34,797 bases of DNA from SZUA-430 sp964638635 (GTDB lineage Bacteria > Pseudomonadota > Alphaproteobacteria > Micropepsales > Micropepsaceae): the NCBI GenBank assembly GCA_964638635.1, contig CAZXAQ010000040.1:1-34797 (forward strand). The letters are read 5' to 3'. Below, one piece after another: positions 8,681 to 17,827 of this stretch; the stretch's first letter is position 1; the number at the start of each line of letters is the position of its first letter. Below the pieces are notes generated by a model. It did no database searches. It was not told where the DNA came from and was given only the letters and a program-made list of their open reading frames with translations. The position numbers and the translations under genes were made by a program.

Positions 8681-9442
8681 CTAGTTGATTGTGACGTTGA
8701 CGGTGCCGATCGCCGTTCCGCCGTCGCCGTCGGAGAGCGTGTAGGTGAAGCTGTCGGGGCCGGTGTAGCCGGGTGTGGGTTGGTAACTGATTTTGGGGCC
8801 ATTGAAGTCCGCTATCGTTGCGGTGCCGTGCGCGGGTGTCGACGTGGCGATCATCGTGAGAGGGTCGCCGCCGGGGTCGCTGTCGTTGGCCAGAACGTTG
8901 ATCCAGACGCCTTGGTTGACATTGGTCGTGGCCGTGTCAGCGGCGGCAACGGGGTTCAGATTTGCCAGCGTCACCGAGATTTCGCCGGATGTGTTCATGC
9001 CTTGGCCGTCGGTGACGGTGTAGGCAAGCTTGTCGATCGTGCTGCGCTTGTAAGTGCTGGAATAGGTCACCGACGCACCCCCTTGCACCGCAGTTCCGAA
9101 GTCGCCGTTGGAGACGCTAAACAGCGTTAGCGTGTTGCCGTCCGGGTCGCTGTCGTTCGCAAGCGGGCTCACCAGCAACGAGGTTTGATCCTCGGTGAGG
9201 GTTACATTGTCCGTGACCGCCAGCGGCGCGCGGTTGACGGTCGTGGCCGAGACGACTTCCTGCGTCCGGTTGCCCGCGGCGTCGTAGACGTAGACGATCT
9301 GTTTGCCGTCGTCGTAGCGCACGGAGACGATGCGGCCGAGCGCGTCATAGGTGTAGGCCGCACCGGCGAAAGCGGACACCGCAACCAGGCACGACAGCGG
9401 AGCAAGGCAGAACGCCGATACTGAGGACAGGCCCACGCGCAT
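8681..9442 (-). CDS. Exported short YD-repeat protein with two Ig/cadherin-like tandem domains
   Basis: A 253-aa protein. The ATG at 9442 has GGAGA about 8 bases upstream and gives a Sec signal peptide (about residues 1-28, ending SAFAGA). Next come two YD repeats of Rhs type (YTYDALGRIVSVRYDDG, VYVYDAAGNRTQ), then two tandem domains of the cadherin/VCBS-like class, each with the NRAPLAVTDN or NPVAAADTA opening and the calcium-binding ANDSDPDG motif. It is therefore a miniature surface or secreted protein sharing its YD motif with the Rhs giants across the divergent 365-base gap. It lacks an Rhs core and a toxin tip. Its role is unknown; adhesion or capture of the large Rhs protein are guesses. 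Confidence 0.82.
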   Translation of the reverse strand: MRVGLSSVSAFCLAPLSCLVAVSAFAGAAYTYDALGRIVSVRYDDGKQIVYVYDAAGNRTQEVVSATTVNRAPLAVTDNVTLTEDQTSLLVSPLANDSDPDGNTLTLFSVSNGDFGTAVQGGASVTYSSTYKRSTIDKLAYTVTDGQGMNTSGEISVTLANLNPVAAADTATTNVNQGVWINVLANDSDPGGDPLTMIATSTPAHGTATIADFNGPKISYQPTPGYTGPDSFTYTLSDGDGGTAIGTVNVTIN

Positions 9443-9807
9443 GACGTCATCTCCATGCGAAGTCGATCGACGTACACACTCTATTGCGCTGCGCGACACA
9501 AGTGAAGACGAAGCGCCTGCGCGCTCAACAAAATTGTTTGGACGAAGTTGCAGCGATTGCATCTCCCCAATCAAAACGCGAGGGCACACTTGCGATGCGC
9601 AGAAACATGATTGACACCGATGAAACATCGCTCATGCTCCGCAAGTGGTGCGACTGGAGACTCGTTGCACTGTTGAGTTACGTGTGATCGCTATTCCTTA
9701 AACGTCGAAGGAGAGCTTCTCGTGACGTTGATGCGCTCCTTTGGCAACGACGAACCAGTTTCCCAGTAACCGCCTTGTGCCTTTCACGTTTTGAGCCTCC
9801 CCACAGC
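9443..9807. promoter_or_regulatory. Divergent intergenic region between the YD/Ig-like gene and rhs1
   Basis: This 365-base region must carry the promoters of both divergent genes. I see no clean -35/-10 pair. It holds one short leader-like frame at 9722-9769 (listed separately). A TTG at 9775 extends the rhs1 frame upstream but has no ribosome site. Confidence 0.45.
9722..9769 (+). CDS. Possible 15-codon leader peptide upstream of rhs1
   Basis: A GTG start at 9722 is preceded by AAGGAGA (9708-9714), the best ribosome site in this gap, and opens a 15-residue frame (MTLMRSFGNDEPVSQ) that stops 38 bases before rhs1. It is out of frame with rhs1. The rhs1 start itself has no visible Shine-Dalgarno sequence, so re-initiation or coupling from this short frame is conceivable. 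The frame is too short for codon statistics and may be chance. Confidence 0.25.
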   Translation: MTLMRSFGNDEPVSQ

Positions 9808-12800
9808 ATGAGCCCCCTCATGATGAAGACCGTTTGCGCCCGGATTCTTGCGGCCTTTGCCATTCTCACTTGTGCGGCGTTTCCCGCCCGCGCCTTGCCC
9901 GAGGTTGCCGTCGGCACCGGCTACGCGGTCACGCCCGCGGAGGCATGGACCTATTACCAGGCGCAAGGGGTGACGAGCCCGGCGTGGTCGGAAGATCCGG
10001 ATATCGACAAGCTCGCCGCTGCGCTCGGCAACGACACAGACCGCATCTACGAGTATGTGCGCAACGAGATCGATGTGATTCCGTTATTCGGCGTGCATGC
10101 GGGGGCGCGCGGGGCGCTGATCGATAAGGCGGGCACGCCGTTCGACCAGGCGCAGCTCATGGTCGAGTTGCTGCGTTCGGCCGGCCAGACGGCGACCTAT
10201 CAGCTCGGCACGATCACGCTGACCGGCACGCAGTTCGACCAGTGGTTCGGGCTGACAAACCCGACGGCCGTCCGCAAGTTGCTGGCTGACGGCGGTACGC
10301 CTGCAACCGTGACGGATAACGGCACAACCGTGACCTCCGTCACAATGATGCACGTGTGGGTTCTCACCTCCATCGGCGGCACCACTTACGCGTTCGATCC
10401 GGCGTTCAAGGCGCACACGGTGACTGCCGGGATCGACGTCGGCGCGACCATGGGCTTCAACGCCGCCACGTTCTGGTCGAATGCGATTACCGGTGCTTCG
10501 ACCGCGACGACGAACGGCACGCCGCGCGTGACGGCGCTAAACCGCACCGGCGTGCGGACGAATTTGAATACCTACGCAACCACGCTGCTGAACCATATCA
10601 AGACGAATCTGCCGAACGCGGCGATCGAGAACATCATCGGCGGGCGCACGCTGGTGCCGTATGCGGGCGGACCGTTGCGCCAGGCGAGCCTGCCGTATCA
10701 GGCGTCGCTTACCACGACGTTCGCGGGCGATCTGCCGCTTTCAATGCGCACGCGCGTGACGTTGTCGTTCGGCGCTTCGGAGATCGTGAATTGGGTTCTG
10801 GACGATATCTACGGAAAGCAGATCGTTTTCGTTCCGAACCAGTGGAATCCCCAGCCGCCCACGCCGTCGACCTATACGCTGATGCTCGGAAACGACGTCG
10901 TGGGCAGTCCCTACACTGGCGTTGTCGGCGGCGGGACGGTCGCCATCAACAACCCGTATGCCTCCGGCACGGCGGCCGGCGTCGTGAACGGCGCCTACAT
11001 GGACCGGACCGTGTTCATGGGCAACGCCACCGTCAGCGGCGCAATGCAGGTTGTGATCGCGAGCGGGCGGCCGTCGAGCGATCTTGCGGCGTGGCAGGAG
11101 CGCACGCACACCGGAACCGAAGGCGTCACGATCTTCGACTTCACGACGCCGGCGAGCGAGGAGCCCGTTCACACCGCGGTGCCCGCACAAATTGCAACGC
11201 GCCGCCGCGTCGGCACGGGCTTCTTGGTTCAATTCGGCGAAATGATCGACCTCCTCGGGGGTGTGTCGAACGCAAAGATCCTTGTGCACGACATCGTGGG
11301 CGCGGTGTCGGTCGTGCCGACCTATCAATCCGGTCTTGGGTCCGCACTCGGTCCCGTCGGATCGTCATTCGTCATCACGATGGAACCCGCGATCTCCCCG
11401 GTTTCGAAAGTGGGGGACGCGACACTGCGCGATCCCGTCGCGCGGGCGGCGGCGATGATGACCTCGGCGCTTGAAGGGGCAACGACACAGTCGATCACGA
11501 ATTCGGTGTACCCGGTTTCGGCGGTGGCGCAGCTGGATTGGGGGCAGTTCGGCCCGGCGGCGGCCGATCGGTGGTACTACCACGTCACCGCCGCGAACTT
11601 TGCCTGGGTGCAGACGCAGCTTTTGGCGAACTACGAAGGCACGTCGATGGCGGGCTGGGTTCAAAGCTATGTCGACGCCGGCTACACGGTTTTCGTTCCG
11701 CGCTCCGCCAATCTCGGTCCGGCACCCGCACAACTTCAGCCGAAGACGAGCATCGACAATCCCGTAGCCCCCGTCACGCATCCGGACCGCGCCGGCGCGC
11801 TCATTGCCATTCACCCGGTCACGGGTGCCGTGGCGCATCTTTCGACACGCACTTACGTCGTCGGCAAGGGCGGCGGCGGGTCGGCGGACGTAGAGGTCAA
11901 TCCTTCACGCATCTTCTCGATCGGCGAGGACTTTCTCGACAAGCAGTATAGTGCGCGCGCCAACGCGGGCAGCGTCGATCTGAAGAACGGCACGCTGACC
12001 TACACGCCGCCCGCCGACATCACGGTGGGCAACGGCGGTTATCCCTATAGCCTCTCGTTCCAGCGCAGCTTCCGCTCGGGCGTGCATAACAGCGACGCCG
12101 AGGCGGACTTTATCCAAGGCGCCACGGGCCAGGGGAGCGTTCCGCCGCGAACGCGCGATCCGGATTTCGGCTCCTCGGGCTGGACCTCGAGCTTCCACCA
12201 TTACGCCAACGTCTCGACCAGCGGCGAACAGGTGTTCGGCCGTGACGATCCCAGGGTTGCGGCGCAGACGCTGGCCGTGGCGAAGGTGCTTTCGGCGTCG
12301 CTGCAGAACGGGGCGACGAACCTCGAGATGCTGCAGCGCCAGATCGTGGGGGCGTATGCGGCGTTCTGGTGGACGGAAACGTTCACGGAGAACACGCTGA
12401 CCGTGAACCAGGGTCATGGAAGCCGCAGCTTCACGAAGCTCCACGACGGCACGTTCGTGGCGCGCGGCAGTGCGGAGACGGCGGAGCTGCTGGGCACGCG
12501 GGTGACCGTCACGCCGAGTTGGGGCCCTTCGCTGTTCTGGTACCGGCATTGCGCGCGCATCACCGGCGCACAGCGCGAGATCAGCTATTACGGCATTTGG
12601 GACGGGACGTTCACGAGCTGCCTCGGCGATGCGAGTCCCAACAACGCTGGCGGGCAAACCCCGCAAGGCGAGATGATGTTCGCGCGGCAGGTGTTTCCGT
12701 TCGGGATCACGGTTTCCTGGAACGGCACGACGCGCACGCTCTCGAACAATCTGGGCCGCAGCATCTCGCGCCAGCTCATCTCCGGCATCCAATATTGCGA

Positions 12801-15800
12801 TGTGGCCGGCAACCGTTGCGTCGGCATCGGCACGCAGGGCGACCAATACCAGACCACCGACGCGGTCGGCAACGTTTGGCGCACGGACACCACCGGCGGC
12901 CGCTTCAAGGCGTTCGCGCCCACGGCGCCGACCGTGCCGATGGTCGACTACGGCTACGACCCGGGCGCGCCCGGCGCCGTTGCGACGGTGAAAGACGCCG
13001 CGGGCAACACGACGCAGTACACGATCACCGCGGGGCGGGCGGCGGCCGTCACCGACGCGCTCGGCAACACGTCGTTCAGCCTGCACGACCGCAACGGCAA
13101 TCTGGTCAAGACCATCGATCCGCTCGGTCGGGTGAGCCTCACCGAATACGACAATTACCGCCGCAAGTCGAAGGCCACGGCGCCGGAGGGCAACTTCACC
13201 ACGTGGACGTACGACGCGAAGTCGAACGTGCTCTCGACGACGATGACGCCGAAGCCGGGGTCGCCGCTTGCGGTGAAAACCACGAGCGCCACCTACAACG
13301 CGCTTTGCAATCTCGCGGTCACGGAAACGGACGAGCTCAGCCGCGTTACCACCACGGCGCTGAACACGACAACGTGCAAGGCGACCTCTGTGACGCAGCC
13401 CGCGGTGGGCGGCGTCTCGCCGGTGACGAGTTACACCTACAACGGTTTCGGCCAGGTGCTGACGAAGACGGACCCCACGGGCCTCGTCACGCAGACGACG
13501 TATCACGCCACGAACGGCAATGTGCTCAGTGTGATTCTCAACCCTGGCACCGCGCCGAATATCGCGGCGACCACGACGTTCGCCTACGACACGGCGGCGA
13601 ACGTGATTCAGATCACCGACCCGCGCGGGTTCGTGCACACCGCGACGTACGATGCGATGCGGCGCTTGACCCAGTACAACGGTCCGACATCGACAAACAC
13701 TAAGACGAAGTGGACCTACGATGCCGACGGGTTGATCGTGAAGATCGAACGGGCGGCAAATGCGGCGGCCACCGTTTGGACCTCGACGGACTACACCTAT
13801 TGGCCGACAGCACGCGTGCGCACGATGAGCGACGCGGACGGGCGGGTGACGCGGTACAGCTACGACGCACTGAACCGGCTCAGCGTCGCGACGGACCCCG
13901 AAAACCGTCAGACGAAGAAGGTCTACGACGCGGCCGGCCAGACGATCGAGGAGCGCCGTGCGGTTGGCACGCCGCAGGAGCAGGTCTACGCCACGTACAG
14001 CTACACGCTCAACGGCAAACAGGCGTGGATCAAAGACGCGAAGAACAATCAAACGACATATGCGTATGACGGCTTCGATCGCCTCTCGCGCACGACGTTC
14101 CCGGACGCCACGTTCGAGGACCTGGCCTACGACGCGGTCAGCAACGTCACCTCGAAACTGACCCGCGGCGGGCAGCTGATCCAGCACACCTACGACACGC
14201 TGAACCGCATGGCGACGCGGCTCGTGCCGCAGCCGTCGCCCACGCCCGCGATCCTGACCACGTTCACCTATGACCTTGCGGGACGAACGACGGTCGTGAG
14301 CGACAACGCCGGGCACAGCCTGACGAACGGGTTCGATACCGCGAAACGCATCGTCTCGGTGACGCAAGCCGCGCCGAACTTCGCCGGCACGCGGGTGATC
14401 AGCTACCAACTCGACGCCTCGTCGAACAAAACCCGCGTCACCTACCCGGGCGGCTTCTACGTGCAATACGCGTTCGACGCGATGAACCGCATGACGACGG
14501 CGACGGAGAACGGGACGTTCCTGCTTGCGACGTATGTGTGGGACACGCTGAGCCGGCGGACGTCGTTGGTCTATGGCAACGGCGCGAGCCAAGGTTACAC
14601 CTACTCGAACGCCAACGACATGCTGACGCTCGCCCACACGCTCACGGGCACCAGCAACACCTATACGAACACGTTCACGAAGGCGCACCAGATCGAGAGC
14701 GAAACGGCGTCGAACGCCGCGTGGCAGTATCTGCCGGCCGTGTTCCAGACCACCGCCTATGCCGCCGCGAACCCGCTCAATCAGTACACGAACATCACGG
14801 TCGGGGCGAACCCGACGCAGACCTTGGGCTACGACGCGAACGGGAACCTGACGAGCGACGGCACGCTCACCTTCGCCTACGACGCGCAGAACATGCTGCG
14901 CACCGCGAACAAGAGCGGGATGGCGGCGACCTATGCCTACGATCCGCTCGGCCGGCGGCAGGCCAAGACCGTCAACGCGGTGGTCACCACGTTCCTCTCC
15001 GACGGCGACGAGGAGATCGCCGAGTACGACGGCGCGAACGCGCTGCTCCGGCGCTATGTCACCGGCCCCGGCACCGACATGCCGATCGCGATGGTGACGG
15101 CGGCGGGCGTGCGCTCGTATTTCCACGCGAACCGGCAGGGCTCGGTGATCGCGATGAGCGCGGCGAACGGCACGATCGCCGAGGGCACCTACACGTACGA
15201 TGCGTACGGGAACGGCGCGCCGACGACCGGGGTGCCGTTCAAGTACACAGGGCGACGGCTCGATCCGGAAACCGGGCTCTACTACTACCGCGCCAGGTAC
15301 TATGCGCCCACCATCGGACGGTTCCTGCAGACCGATCCCGTCGGCTACGGCGACGACATGAACCTCTACGGGTATGTCGGCAACGATCCGCTGAACAGCA
15401 CAGACCCCACCGGCAAGCTCTCGTTCGACGACGCCATCATGGCCTTCGGCAAGGCGGTCGATGCAACGATCGACTCGGCGGTGAAGGACCCTGTCGGCAC
15501 GGCGCTCGATTTCGTGCCGATCGTGGGCGACATCAAGGGCGCGGTTGAGTTCCTTGAAGAGCCGACCGTCCTGGGGGGCATCGCGGTTGTGGCGAGCGTT
15601 GTGCCTGTCGGTGGCGATGCGGTTGCGAAAATATTGCGCGGTGCGGACAAGGCCGCCGACGTGGTGAAAGCAGGCGAGAAGGCGACCGCCAAAGCCGCCG
15701 AAGCGACCAAAGCAGCCTCAGCCAGTTCTCAAGTCACCGGAACTACGAACCGTGTTAAGCTACGCAAAGAGGTTCGGGCGGAAATCGAGCGGAACCAGCC

Positions 15801-16026
15801 GCGTAACGCAAAGGGCCAGATGATTGATCCAAACACAAAAGAGCCACTAAAACCCGGCAAAATCGACACAGGGCACAAGCCTGGCCAGGAATGGCGCACA
15901 AGAAAACAGGCTCACGAGGACGCTGGAAGTACACGAAAGGAGGTCATCGAGACCGAAAACGATGCTAGCTTGTATCATCTTGAGGACCAGTCAAGCAATC
16001 GAAGCCACAAGAACGAACACAAGTAG
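9808..16026 (+). CDS. Rhs-family polymorphic toxin with GH-E-type nuclease tip (Rhs1)
   Basis: A secreted Rhs toxin of 2072 aa from the ATG at 9808; ATGs at 9820 and 9823 would give a tighter Sec signal. Order: signal peptide (to about residue 29); transglutaminase-like domain (about 65-205) with His182 and Asp197 but Pro/Phe where the catalytic Cys should be; a long beta region; YD repeats (about 1035-1800); Rhs core PETGLYYYRARYY near 1820 to DPTG at 1866; then a variable tip. The tip ends with the GH-E nuclease pattern: Gly-His 2022-2023, Glu2028, YHLED, NRSH 2064-2067 and Glu2070, as in HNH/Endo VII toxins that cut nucleic acid. Codon and base use change after the DPTG, as expected for an exchanged tip. 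The immunity gene follows at once. Export route is not shown; a Sec signal beside T2SS genes is suggestive. Confidence 0.92.
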   Translation: MSPLMMKTVCARILAAFAILTCAAFPARALPEVAVGTGYAVTPAEAWTYYQAQGVTSPAWSEDPDIDKLAAALGNDTDRIYEYVRNEIDVIPLFGVHAGARGALIDKAGTPFDQAQLMVELLRSAGQTATYQLGTITLTGTQFDQWFGLTNPTAVRKLLADGGTPATVTDNGTTVTSVTMMHVWVLTSIGGTTYAFDPAFKAHTVTAGIDVGATMGFNAATFWSNAITGASTATTNGTPRVTALNRTGVRTNLNTYATTLLNHIKTNLPNAAIENIIGGRTLVPYAGGPLRQASLPYQASLTTTFAGDLPLSMRTRVTLSFGASEIVNWVLDDIYGKQIVFVPNQWNPQPPTPSTYTLMLGNDVVGSPYTGVVGGGTVAINNPYASGTAAGVVNGAYMDRTVFMGNATVSGAMQVVIASGRPSSDLAAWQERTHTGTEGVTIFDFTTPASEEPVHTAVPAQIATRRRVGTGFLVQFGEMIDLLGGVSNAKILVHDIVGAVSVVPTYQSGLGSALGPVGSSFVITMEPAISPVSKVGDATLRDPVARAAAMMTSALEGATTQSITNSVYPVSAVAQLDWGQFGPAAADRWYYHVTAANFAWVQTQLLANYEGTSMAGWVQSYVDAGYTVFVPRSANLGPAPAQLQPKTSIDNPVAPVTHPDRAGALIAIHPVTGAVAHLSTRTYVVGKGGGGSADVEVNPSRIFSIGEDFLDKQYSARANAGSVDLKNGTLTYTPPADITVGNGGYPYSLSFQRSFRSGVHNSDAEADFIQGATGQGSVPPRTRDPDFGSSGWTSSFHHYANVSTSGEQVFGRDDPRVAAQTLAVAKVLSASLQNGATNLEMLQRQIVGAYAAFWWTETFTENTLTVNQGHGSRSFTKLHDGTFVARGSAETAELLGTRVTVTPSWGPSLFWYRHCARITGAQREISYYGIWDGTFTSCLGDASPNNAGGQTPQGEMMFARQVFPFGITVSWNGTTRTLSNNLGRSISRQLISGIQYCDVAGNRCVGIGTQGDQYQTTDAVGNVWRTDTTGGRFKAFAPTAPTVPMVDYGYDPGAPGAVATVKDAAGNTTQYTITAGRAAAVTDALGNTSFSLHDRNGNLVKTIDPLGRVSLTEYDNYRRKSKATAPEGNFTTWTYDAKSNVLSTTMTPKPGSPLAVKTTSATYNALCNLAVTETDELSRVTTTALNTTTCKATSVTQPAVGGVSPVTSYTYNGFGQVLTKTDPTGLVTQTTYHATNGNVLSVILNPGTAPNIAATTTFAYDTAANVIQITDPRGFVHTATYDAMRRLTQYNGPTSTNTKTKWTYDADGLIVKIERAANAAATVWTSTDYTYWPTARVRTMSDADGRVTRYSYDALNRLSVATDPENRQTKKVYDAAGQTIEERRAVGTPQEQVYATYSYTLNGKQAWIKDAKNNQTTYAYDGFDRLSRTTFPDATFEDLAYDAVSNVTSKLTRGGQLIQHTYDTLNRMATRLVPQPSPTPAILTTFTYDLAGRTTVVSDNAGHSLTNGFDTAKRIVSVTQAAPNFAGTRVISYQLDASSNKTRVTYPGGFYVQYAFDAMNRMTTATENGTFLLATYVWDTLSRRTSLVYGNGASQGYTYSNANDMLTLAHTLTGTSNTYTNTFTKAHQIESETASNAAWQYLPAVFQTTAYAAANPLNQYTNITVGANPTQTLGYDANGNLTSDGTLTFAYDAQNMLRTANKSGMAATYAYDPLGRRQAKTVNAVVTTFLSDGDEEIAEYDGANALLRRYVTGPGTDMPIAMVTAAGVRSYFHANRQGSVIAMSAANGTIAEGTYTYDAYGNGAPTTGVPFKYTGRRLDPETGLYYYRARYYAPTIGRFLQTDPVGYGDDMNLYGYVGNDPLNSTDPTGKLSFDDAIMAFGKAVDATIDSAVKDPVGTALDFVPIVGDIKGAVEFLEEPTVLGGIAVVASVVPVGGDAVAKILRGADKAADVVKAGEKATAKAAEATKAASASSQVTGTTNRVKLRKEVRAEIERNQPRNAKGQMIDPNTKEPLKPGKIDTGHKPGQEWRTRKQAHEDAGSTRKEVIETENDASLYHLEDQSSNRSHKNEHK

Positions 16027-16035
16027 GAGACTCGT

Positions 16036-16332
16036 GTGAAGATTGGATATCTCACAGTAAGCAATCGAGTCATGCGGGACGGGTTGCCGGTTGGCTACCT
16101 TTATCGCGAGAAGCCTGATGCATCAGAAGACAGCGGTTGGCGAGTGTTTTCTGGAGACGAGACACAACAGTATGCGAACGATCCGCGAAATTTTGCATTC
16201 TACAACGTAACTACACTGTTGGAATTGGAGCCAGTTCTGAAATCTGTCCTTACTCGCGCTTATCCTGTGGCGTTCGAACGGTTGGGTGATAGCGGCGAGT
16301 TTGTTGAGGTCGATTTTCCCGAGGATGACTGA
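16036..16332 (+). CDS. Imm33/DUF2185-like immunity protein for Rhs1
   Basis: A 98-aa acidic cytoplasmic protein. The GTG start at 16036 has AGGAGA (16025-16030) overlapping the rhs1 stop, so it is translationally linked to the toxin. It carries the hallmarks of the DUF2185 family, named Imm33 among polymorphic-toxin immunity proteins: an N-terminal VSNRVMRDGLPVGYLYRE, then DSGWRVFSGDETQQY, and a C-terminal PVAFER segment. By position and family it should neutralise the GH-E nuclease tip of Rhs1. Pairing of this family with GH-E tips is inferred from adjacency here, not shown. Confidence 0.85.
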   Translation: MKIGYLTVSNRVMRDGLPVGYLYREKPDASEDSGWRVFSGDETQQYANDPRNFAFYNVTTLLELEPVLKSVLTRAYPVAFERLGDSGEFVEVDFPEDD

Positions 16333-16447
16333 GAAGCGTGGAATAGAGGGACGCCATACCTATTTTCGTCGGCGTTGACCGGCGAGCGCTGACTGAGCAG
16401 CGCGAGCCGACTCCCATCGCTCGCGAAGCAAGCTTTTCCCGAACCAT

Positions 16448-16553
16448 ATCAGTACACGAACATCACCGTCGGGGCGAACCCGACGCAGACCTTGGGCTAC
16501 GACGCGAACGGCAACCTGACGAGCGACGGCACGCTCACGTTCGCCTACGACGC
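16448..16553 (+). pseudogene. 106-bp rhs scrap, cut by the IS element
   Basis: Bases 16448-16553 match rhs1 14780-14885 with three mismatches, all G/C swaps. Homology stops exactly where the IS inverted repeat begins at 16554. On the left it begins 12 bases after a 17-bp sequence (16419-16435) that also ends the 23104-23496 repeat. It is too short to code and is a relic of an rhs cassette. The preceding stretch 16333-16447 shows no gene. Confidence 0.9.
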
Positions 16554-17827
16554 TGTCCCTACCGAATATTAGAATCTTTCGCGTTCGTGCATCTTCCGTA
16601 CCGATGATGCAGTCCGCCCAACACGTTGATCGAGATAATCGCTCCGTCACATTCGACAACTCGTCCGTCGGGTGCATCTTTGCCGAGTGAGAGATGCGTG
16701 CGGCTCGTGTTGTAGTAGTCGGCGTAGGCGGCAAGTAGGCGTCGCAGATGTGCCTCGTTCCAGACGATGACATGGTCCAGGCATTCGCGGCGGACGGAAC
16801 CGATCACGCGTTCGACGTAGCCATTTTGCCAGGGGCTGTGCGGGGCGATTGGTCGGTCGCGGATGCCGAAGGCCCTGACGGTCTTACGAAACGCGTCGCC
16901 GTACTTGCGGTCATTGTCGCGGATCAGATAACGCGGCGCGGTGTCCCACGGAAATGCTTCGCGGATTTGCTGCGCGAGCCAGAGCGCCGTCGGATGTTCC
17001 GTGGCGGTCACGAACACGATGCGCCGCCGGTCGAGCGAGAGAATGATCAGGGCGTAGATCTCGTCGAACAAGGCCGTCCGTACCGAAAGCAAATCGATGG
17101 CCGCGACGCCTTCGATTTCGTTGGCTAGGAATGTCCGCCATGAAGGACCTCGATCGTGCGGGCATCGTCGCGGCATATACTGTGTCACCGTGGATTCCGC
17201 GATGACGATGCCGAGCTTGCCGAGTTCGCCATGGATGCGGGGCGCGCCCCACAACGGGTTCTCGCGCGCCATGCGCTTGATCAGCGCAATCGTTGCCCGG
17301 TCGATGCGGGGCCTGCCCGAGCGACGCGAGCGCCAACGCCAGTACCGGCGAAACCCCTCGCGGTGCCAACGTAGGAGCGTGGCCGGTGTGACCAGCAGGG
17401 AGCGTCGTGCCAGCTCTGGCCACAAACGGTAGAGCCAGACCAGGAAAAGCCGGTCGCCGTTCGTCAGTCGAAGGCGTCCGACTCGCCGGCGCAGCACGAC
17501 GTTCTCGTGCGTGAGCCGAACCACCTCGGCGGTCAGCACGCGATGAGGGCCTAGCAAACCGCCGATGAGGTAGAGAATCAGTGTGATCATCGAGTCGACG
17601 AGCGGTGGGCGACCCGTTGTGCTCGCGCAACGCTTGAGGTGGGGGTTTCCACAAAAGTATCACTCCCGCGCGGCAGCGATTTTCCTTGCAAATCGGGGAG
17701 ATAAGTGATAGATATAATGATACTCCAGACCATGCCCTCGTCAGCGGGTGCCGGTCTCGGCTGCGACTTGACAATTTGATACAGGATCAACGGCGTTTCG
17801 CGGGCCAAACCGCGAAGGGTGGGGACA
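16554..17827 (-). mobile_element. Insertion sequence with DDE transposase
   Basis: The left end is well fixed: rhs homology stops at 16553 and TGTCCCTACC begins at 16554, with the transposase stop codon inside this terminal repeat. The best right end is GGTGGGGACA at 17818-17827, a 9/10 match to the inverted left end. The same motif, exact over all ten bases, occurs at 23164-23173 in a second copy of the flanking repeat that has no IS. The right boundary is therefore less certain, and a shorter element ending before 17757 is possible. No target-site duplication is visible, which suggests rearrangement after insertion. Confidence 0.55.
16559..17590 (-). CDS. IS transposase, rve-type DDE integrase fold
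   Basis: A 343-aa transposase. An N-terminal helical region with an HTH-like segment (about residues 60-110) is followed by the NPLWGAPRIHGEL motif and an rve integrase core. The catalytic triad appears intact: Asp166 (AAIDLL), Asp225 (LIRDND) and Glu260 (NGYVERVIG), the last two about 34 residues apart. The motif SPWQNGYVERVIGS is typical of IS3/IS481-related transposases; I do not assign a named IS. It reads as full length and may be active. Its stop lies within the terminal repeat of the element. Confidence 0.88.
   Translation of the reverse strand: MITLILYLIGGLLGPHRVLTAEVVRLTHENVVLRRRVGRLRLTNGDRLFLVWLYRLWPELARRSLLVTPATLLRWHREGFRRYWRWRSRRSGRPRIDRATIALIKRMARENPLWGAPRIHGELGKLGIVIAESTVTQYMPRRCPHDRGPSWRTFLANEIEGVAAIDLLSVRTALFDEIYALIILSLDRRRIVFVTATEHPTALWLAQQIREAFPWDTAPRYLIRDNDRKYGDAFRKTVRAFGIRDRPIAPHSPWQNGYVERVIGSVRRECLDHVIVWNEAHLRRLLAAYADYYNTSRTHLSLGKDAPDGRVVECDGAIISINVLGGLHHRYGRCTNAKDSNIR

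Noticed and set aside
11905..15126. Antisense open frame of 1073 codons across rhs1
   Set aside because: It mirrors the YD repeats of rhs1; the protein is Arg/Val/Gly/His-rich without domains. High GC and repeated codons keep the antisense frame open. The same happens opposite rhs2 (18018-20372).
16360..16773. Minus-strand frame joining transposase end and rhs scrap
   Set aside because: It runs across the IS boundary into an antisense rhs scrap, so it cannot be an ancestral gene.
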